Assembly: GCA_016800925.1 (NCBI GenBank)
Contig: JABCPU010000016.1
Span: 342,995-406,994 of the forward strand
Origin: Suillus spraguei
Lineage: Eukaryota; Basidiomycota; Agaricomycetes; Boletales; Suillaceae
DNA length: 64,000 nucleotides
Direction of reading: 5' to 3'
The position numbers and the translations under genes were made by a program. The notes beneath the pieces were generated by a model. It searched no databases, was not told where the DNA came from, and worked only from the letters and a program-made list of their open reading frames with translations. Positions 60,304 to 64,000 of the stretch are shown here, one piece after another (the stretch's first letter is position 1; each line of letters starts with the position of its first letter).

Positions 60304-60692
60304 ATGGGCTCACAGCGGTTAGGAATCAACTCAAGCTACGCAACAGCGATCATCGTTGATGGTGTATATCTGTTGCTCACTTCCAAATCACTTGCGCTCC
60401 TCTCTGATGACCGATCTTATCCTTTCCTTTGGCGACATGAATATCCTTATCAACAAGGACCCAATCAGGTTACACAAGGAAATTTCCAGGTGGTCCACTT
60501 TTCATGGTATAATCAACATGCTACTAGGGTGAGTACCTTGTTCCAGGCAGATTGGCTTTTGAGGGTGATCTTATCTCAGGGTTTAAATGCTCCAACACAT
60601 GTGCAGCCATACATGTTGGAAAAGGATGATGTTCGATTCAATTACTCTCAACTGGTCCCATACATATCATCTGAAACATTGAAGAACCAGGC
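60304..60692 (+). pseudogene. Coding relic cut by LTR2 copy B
   Basis: A plus-strand open frame from 60304 (MGSQRLGINSSYATAIIVDG, later PFLWRHEYPYQQGPNQVTQG, VHFSWYNQHATRV, YMLEKDDVRFNYSQLVPYIS, SETLKNQ) ends exactly where LTR2 copy B begins at 60693; the further residues of this open frame are encoded by the LTR. Family not recognised. Confidence 0.45.
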
Positions 60693-61007
60693 TGTCATAT
60701 ACCATACTTCTAATCCCAGATCCGACCATATCCGATCAGATCCGATCGATTCTATTTCTGTCCAGTCCACAGATCCTGTCCGGATCGCTCATCCGAATGT
60801 GCTCACTTCTCGCACTCTATCTCCCTTGTGTATATCTGTGTCTATCTCCTTTTGTCGCTCATCCTGTTTCCAGTACTCTGGCTGTGCATAATTCCTTCCT
60901 GTGTCACTGATCCGTTACCTGTGTTTCATTTCCGATTTGTGCTTACTGATCCGCTGCGCATTAACTAATAGACTTCCGTTACACTTCGTACATAGCCCTT
61001 GGTCTGG
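60693..61007 (+). repeat. LTR2 copy B (truncated)
   Basis: The start TGTCATATACCATACTTC matches the 5' end of LTR2 copy A and similarity continues through about 315 bp (CGCTGCGCATTAACTAATAG, ACATAGCCC), then stops at the left end of LTR1 copy E. The remainder of LTR2 is not found on the other side. Confidence 0.78.
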
Positions 61008-61973
61008 TGTAAAGATACAACCTAGCTTGGGCTGTAGATAAACCACTGCCTAAACTAGTATGTTAGTCTTGCGCTCCGTCTAGTCTGCTTCACTTGTAAG
61101 AACAAGAGTGTTCGACCCTAAAGGGGGATGCCTATTTAGTATGGTCAAGTTCGAGTCTAACTTATTTGCAAAACAAGCGTCGAAGTCAGTGGTAAGTTGC
61201 CACGGTCAGCGATGATACCGCCGGAACTAGCATCGTGCACTGCGGTGCTACCGTCGTGTGCTGCGGTGCTACATCGTCGAGATAGGTCAGTAACAGTTGC
61301 GTCTAGCGAGCGATGTCGAGCGGTGGTCTCAGCGGTAGTGGTAAGGTTGCAAGCGGTGCAAAGAAACAGTAAAGAAGTCCACGGTACTTTCAGCGGTAAA
61401 GTAGCGGAGCGTGAGAAGTTCAGTCAAAAGTAACAATCAAAAGTCCAGTGGTATGCCGGCGGTAACGGAGGACGGTGTGATGTATTAACGAGCAATAAGG
61501 GAACTTTAAGACTATGTCCACTACTGGGTAGATCCAGAGCTAGACAATAATCCTGACCTATAGTATGTGCAATGGTGTAAAATCAGGTACTTCTATCGTG
61601 CGGGGTACACAGTGCTTATATCCTAAATCATATGTACTCGGAATACTCTAGGAGATCAGTAGCGCTGGAGTGTAGTAACCACCGTAAGTAAACATAGCAC
61701 GAGGCAACATGTAATAAGGCTTGCCATGGAATCAGTGATAACGAACAGAAAACAAACGATGCACCAAATGGAGCTATGTGGACACGGCAAGGACATGGAA
61801 GGACATCGGTTCGTGGAACATGGTGCAGCAGTCGGTACGGTGTGCGGTAAGCGTGGGATGCCGCCGTTACTGCTAAAGGGGTAAGAAGGCCATGGACTAG
61901 TGGTAACTCCTGTAGACGTGAGACGAGTGTCAAAATATGGGGTTTTAATCCCAGCGCCAATATGTTCGTTACA
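61008..61973 (+). repeat. LTR1 copy E (full length)
   Basis: Starts TGTAAAGATACAACC and ends ATGTTCGTTACA, 966 bp. Left flank (CTGG) and right flank (GCGG) do not form a clean duplication. It abuts a truncated LTR2 on the left and an LTR1 tail on the right. Confidence 0.82.
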
Positions 61974-62163
61974 GCGGCAAGGACATGGAAGGACATCGGT
62001 TTGTGGAACATGGTGCGGCAGTCAGTACGGTGTGTGGTAAGCGTGGGATGCTGCCAGCAATGCTAAAGGGGTAAAACAGCCATGGACGAGTGGTAACTCC
62101 TATAGACATGAGATGAGTGCTAAAAGGTAGGGTTTCGAGGCCAGTGCCAATATGTTCATTACA
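61974..62163 (+). repeat. LTR1 3'-tail fragment
   Basis: These 190 bp repeat the last fifth of LTR1 (CGGCAAGGACATGGAAGGAC through ATGTTCATTACA) directly after full-length copy E, in the same orientation. The 5' part of this copy is absent. Confidence 0.8.
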
Positions 62164-62584
62164 ACGGGAACTAATCATGGTAGCACCAGAGATCTGCAAG
62201 AACCTCAAGAAAGCCACTACCAGCAAGTGAGTTAGCGTTAATGCCACACTAGTCAACAAGTTAGGCACCATGCCCAGCACACAGGAACAGATGAAGTTTT
62301 GGGAGCATTACAGCTCACAAGATGCTGATGGATGTGTGGTCACAGAACATTTTGCACCACTGCAGGCCATTCTAGCCATTACCAAGGGCCAGGTTTTGAC
62401 ATGCACGCTGGACCAGGGTGCTGAATGTCTTGTCATGCTGGCGAGAGTTTGGCATACACTGGGTTTCACACTGTTGGGACTGGACCACAAGATCAACATG
62501 GAGTCAGCTAACATGTCTACCAACGAGACACTAGGAGTCATCAAGAACCTACCACTAGACTTTGTTACTTTGATCTCTTGCTAG
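62164..62584 (+). pseudogene. Ty3/Gypsy retropepsin-like fragment
   Basis: The open frame at 62270-62584 reads APLQAILAITKGQVLTCTL then DQGAECLVMLARVWHTLG and HKINMESANMSTNETLGVIK. This matches the retropepsin-like region of basidiomycete Gypsy polyproteins (a strand-loop with the catalytic Asp, then the MESAN...TLGV segment). The catalytic loop is Asp-Gln-Gly-Ala rather than Asp-Ser/Thr-Gly-Ala. The frame ends at 62582-62584, just before LTR1 copy F, so reverse transcriptase and integrase are missing. It is a relic. Confidence 0.6.
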
Positions 62585-62593
62585 GAAGACTGT

Positions 62594-63221
62594 TGTAAAG
62601 ATACAACCTAACCTGGGCTGTAGATAAACTACCTCCTACATTAGTATGTGAGTCTTGCACTCCATCTAGTCTGCTTCACTTGTTGAACAAGAGTGTTCGA
62701 CCCTAAAGGGGGATGCCTGTTAGTATAGTCAAGTTTGAGTCAAACCAATTGTGCGAGTGTAGTGTCATAGTCTGCGGTAAGTTGCCATGGTCAGCGATAA
62801 TGCTGCCAGAACTAGCATGGTCAGTAGTGGTACTAGTGCCATTGAAACAATGTCTGAAAATGTAGCATCAAGCAAGCAGCGACAAGCGATAATATCAGCA
62901 GTAGCAGTAAGATGCAAGCAGTGCAAAGAAACAGTAAAGAAAGCTGTGGTACTTTCAGTGGTAAAGTAGCAGTGAGTGTGAAGTCCAGTCAAAATAGGGG
63001 TCAAGAATCCAGCAGTAACAGTGAATGAGCAATATAGATTAATGAGCAGTAAAGAAACTTTGAAGACTAAGTCTACTACTGGGTAGATCCAGAGCTAGAC
63101 ACTAATCCTGACCTATAGTATGGTGAAAATGAGGTACTGTATCGTGCAGGGTACGCAGTGCTTATATCCTATATTGTATGTACTCAGGATGCATTAGGCG
63201 AGATCAGTAGCGCTCAAGTAC
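62594..63221 (+). repeat. LTR1 copy F (3' truncated)
   Basis: Starts TGTAAAGATACAACC at 62594 and follows the LTR1 sequence to about 63221 (ATCAGTAGCGCTCAAGTACA), where similarity stops and the dioxygenase relic begins. About 330 bp of the 3' end is missing. Confidence 0.8.
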
Positions 63222-63223
63222 AG

Positions 63224-63741
63224 TTAGAAAGTGGTAAGTGTAGTATTATCACCCCAGCTGTTGTGATTCCTGGCCCAATGTTGAATTTCCTTGTCAGTAT
63301 GAAGGACAATAGAAGCACATTTACCCTGATAATGAGGATTGAAATGAGTGACCTGTGTGGATTGAAAAACAATGAAATCTCCTTGCAGAAGCTCCACTAC
63401 GAGCCCTGGCTCCTTCATAGCAAGAAAACCTTCCTTAAAATTACTGATCAAGAGGACCAAACAAAGGTCTAAGTCCCTGCTGTCCTGATGGCCCTTTGTA
63501 GCCACATTTATGTTGAATACTAGTGAAAGAAATGGAAGGACCGGCAATCTGCTGTTGCAGGGAAGCTCTCTTGCTACCTCAATAAGGATTTCATATTCTG
63601 CAGGAAGGTTCTCTTTGAGTTGTAGTATGTATGAAGATTCATCAACTGGTATTTGCTTCAAACAATTATGATGCTCACATGTTCCTTTATCCATTCAAAG
63701 AGATCTGCAAACACTGCTAACACCACCTCATAGAGCACCTG
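63224..63741 (-). pseudogene. 2OG-Fe(II) dioxygenase relic, TET/JBP-like
   Basis: The minus-strand frame from 63694 (codon 1 by ATG) carries LPCNSRLPVLPFLSLVFNIN, VATKGHQDSRDLDLCLVLL, LAMKEPGLVVELLQGDFIVF and STQVTHFNPHYQGK followed by CASIVLHTDKEIQHW. This is a double-stranded beta-helix with an HxD iron motif (His69-Gln-Asp71), a distal His (His117) and a GxRxS-like end. It resembles the TET/JBP-type dioxygenases expanded in mushrooms. The 2OG-binding Arg of GxRxS is Cys here (TGT, 63317-63319). Upstream, VLYEVVLAVFADLFEWIKEH continues in another frame to the LTR2 junction at 63741. Its 3' end stops at LTR1 copy F. Confidence 0.58.
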
Positions 63742-64000
63742 TGTTAAGACCATACTCAAGGGGTGAAAGATCTGAAGGGCTTTGGCCTCAGTTCGTACAC
63801 TGTGCCCCTTGTCTGAGTAATGCCCCTTATTTCAGAGAGGAGATATATGTCCAAAGATCCAGAAAGAGTTGTGTAGCGGATCTGGACATCTGAAGGTATC
63901 GGATATGGTACGTCCGAAGGTTATCCGGAGCACAGGGATGGAAAAAGGACTAAGCTAGCTTCGAACGGATTCCTAACTAGAAACTGACAGAGGTAGACTA
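63742..64000 (-). repeat. LTR2 copy C (runs off the window)
   Basis: Starts TGTTAAGACCATACTC, the reverse complement of the LTR2 3' end, and aligns with copy A through GCATTACTC, AGACATATATCC and TAGTCTACTTCTGT-type phrases to the window edge. It lies against the dioxygenase relic. Confidence 0.82.

Noticed and set aside
50610..64000. Intact autonomous retrotransposon or DNA transposon
   Set aside because: No reverse transcriptase, integrase, RNase H or DDE transposase region was found; only LTRs and fragments.
1..64000. CRISPR arrays, bacterial operons, prophage
   Set aside because: Spliced genes throughout; no regularly spaced repeats; the sequence is nuclear fungal DNA.
1..64000. Pheromone receptor or CaaX pheromone genes (B mating-type locus)
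   Set aside because: No seven-helix STE3-like protein or short CaaX precursor was seen; only the HD locus is present.

Overview
This window is genomic DNA of a basidiomycete fungus, most likely a mushroom-forming Agaricomycete. Genes are split by many short introns (mostly about 45-70 nt), genes sit about every 2 kb on both strands, and the left end carries a homeodomain (HD, 'A' or matA) mating-type locus in the classic order beta-flanking gene / HD2 / HD1 / mitochondrial intermediate peptidase. The species cannot be named from the sequence alone.

Layout. 1-836: 3' part of an Ala-rich protein gene. 1301-9996: the mating-type region, with beta-fg (+), HD2 (-) and HD1 (+) divergently transcribed from a 219-bp intergenic stretch, then MIP (-). 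10.4-50.6 kb: a dense run of conserved housekeeping genes: a WHIM-domain chromatin protein, FAM32A, TMEM115-like, COG1, the Sec61 gamma subunit SSS1, a PPR protein, the glycine decarboxylase P-protein, ARMH3-like, RSC9-like, HUB1, an arrestin-like protein, VTA1, an unrecognised protein, GNL1-like GTPase, an AIFM2/FSP1-like oxidoreductase, a methyltransferase, UTP17/NAN1 (WDR75) and a second, non-mating-type homeodomain factor.

50.6-64 kb is different: no intact gene is recognised. It holds two families of LTR sequence (LTR1, about 960 bp with 4-bp target duplications; LTR2, about 1050 bp with a 5-bp duplication), many nested or truncated, plus relics of coding sequence: a multi-exon gene broken by two separate LTR insertions whose target-site duplications can be read exactly, a Ty3/Gypsy-type retropepsin-like fragment, and a 2-oxoglutarate/Fe(II) dioxygenase fragment resembling fungal TET/JBP proteins.

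Function. The mating-type proteins are expected to form HD1-HD2 heterodimers between compatible partners; the housekeeping genes are mutually unrelated (Golgi traffic, translocon, mitochondrial one-carbon metabolism, ribosome biogenesis, splicing, chromatin) and look simply syntenic. Gene ends were set by joining reading frames across GT-AG junctions by eye; no RNA evidence was available. No rRNA, tRNA or CRISPR was found.
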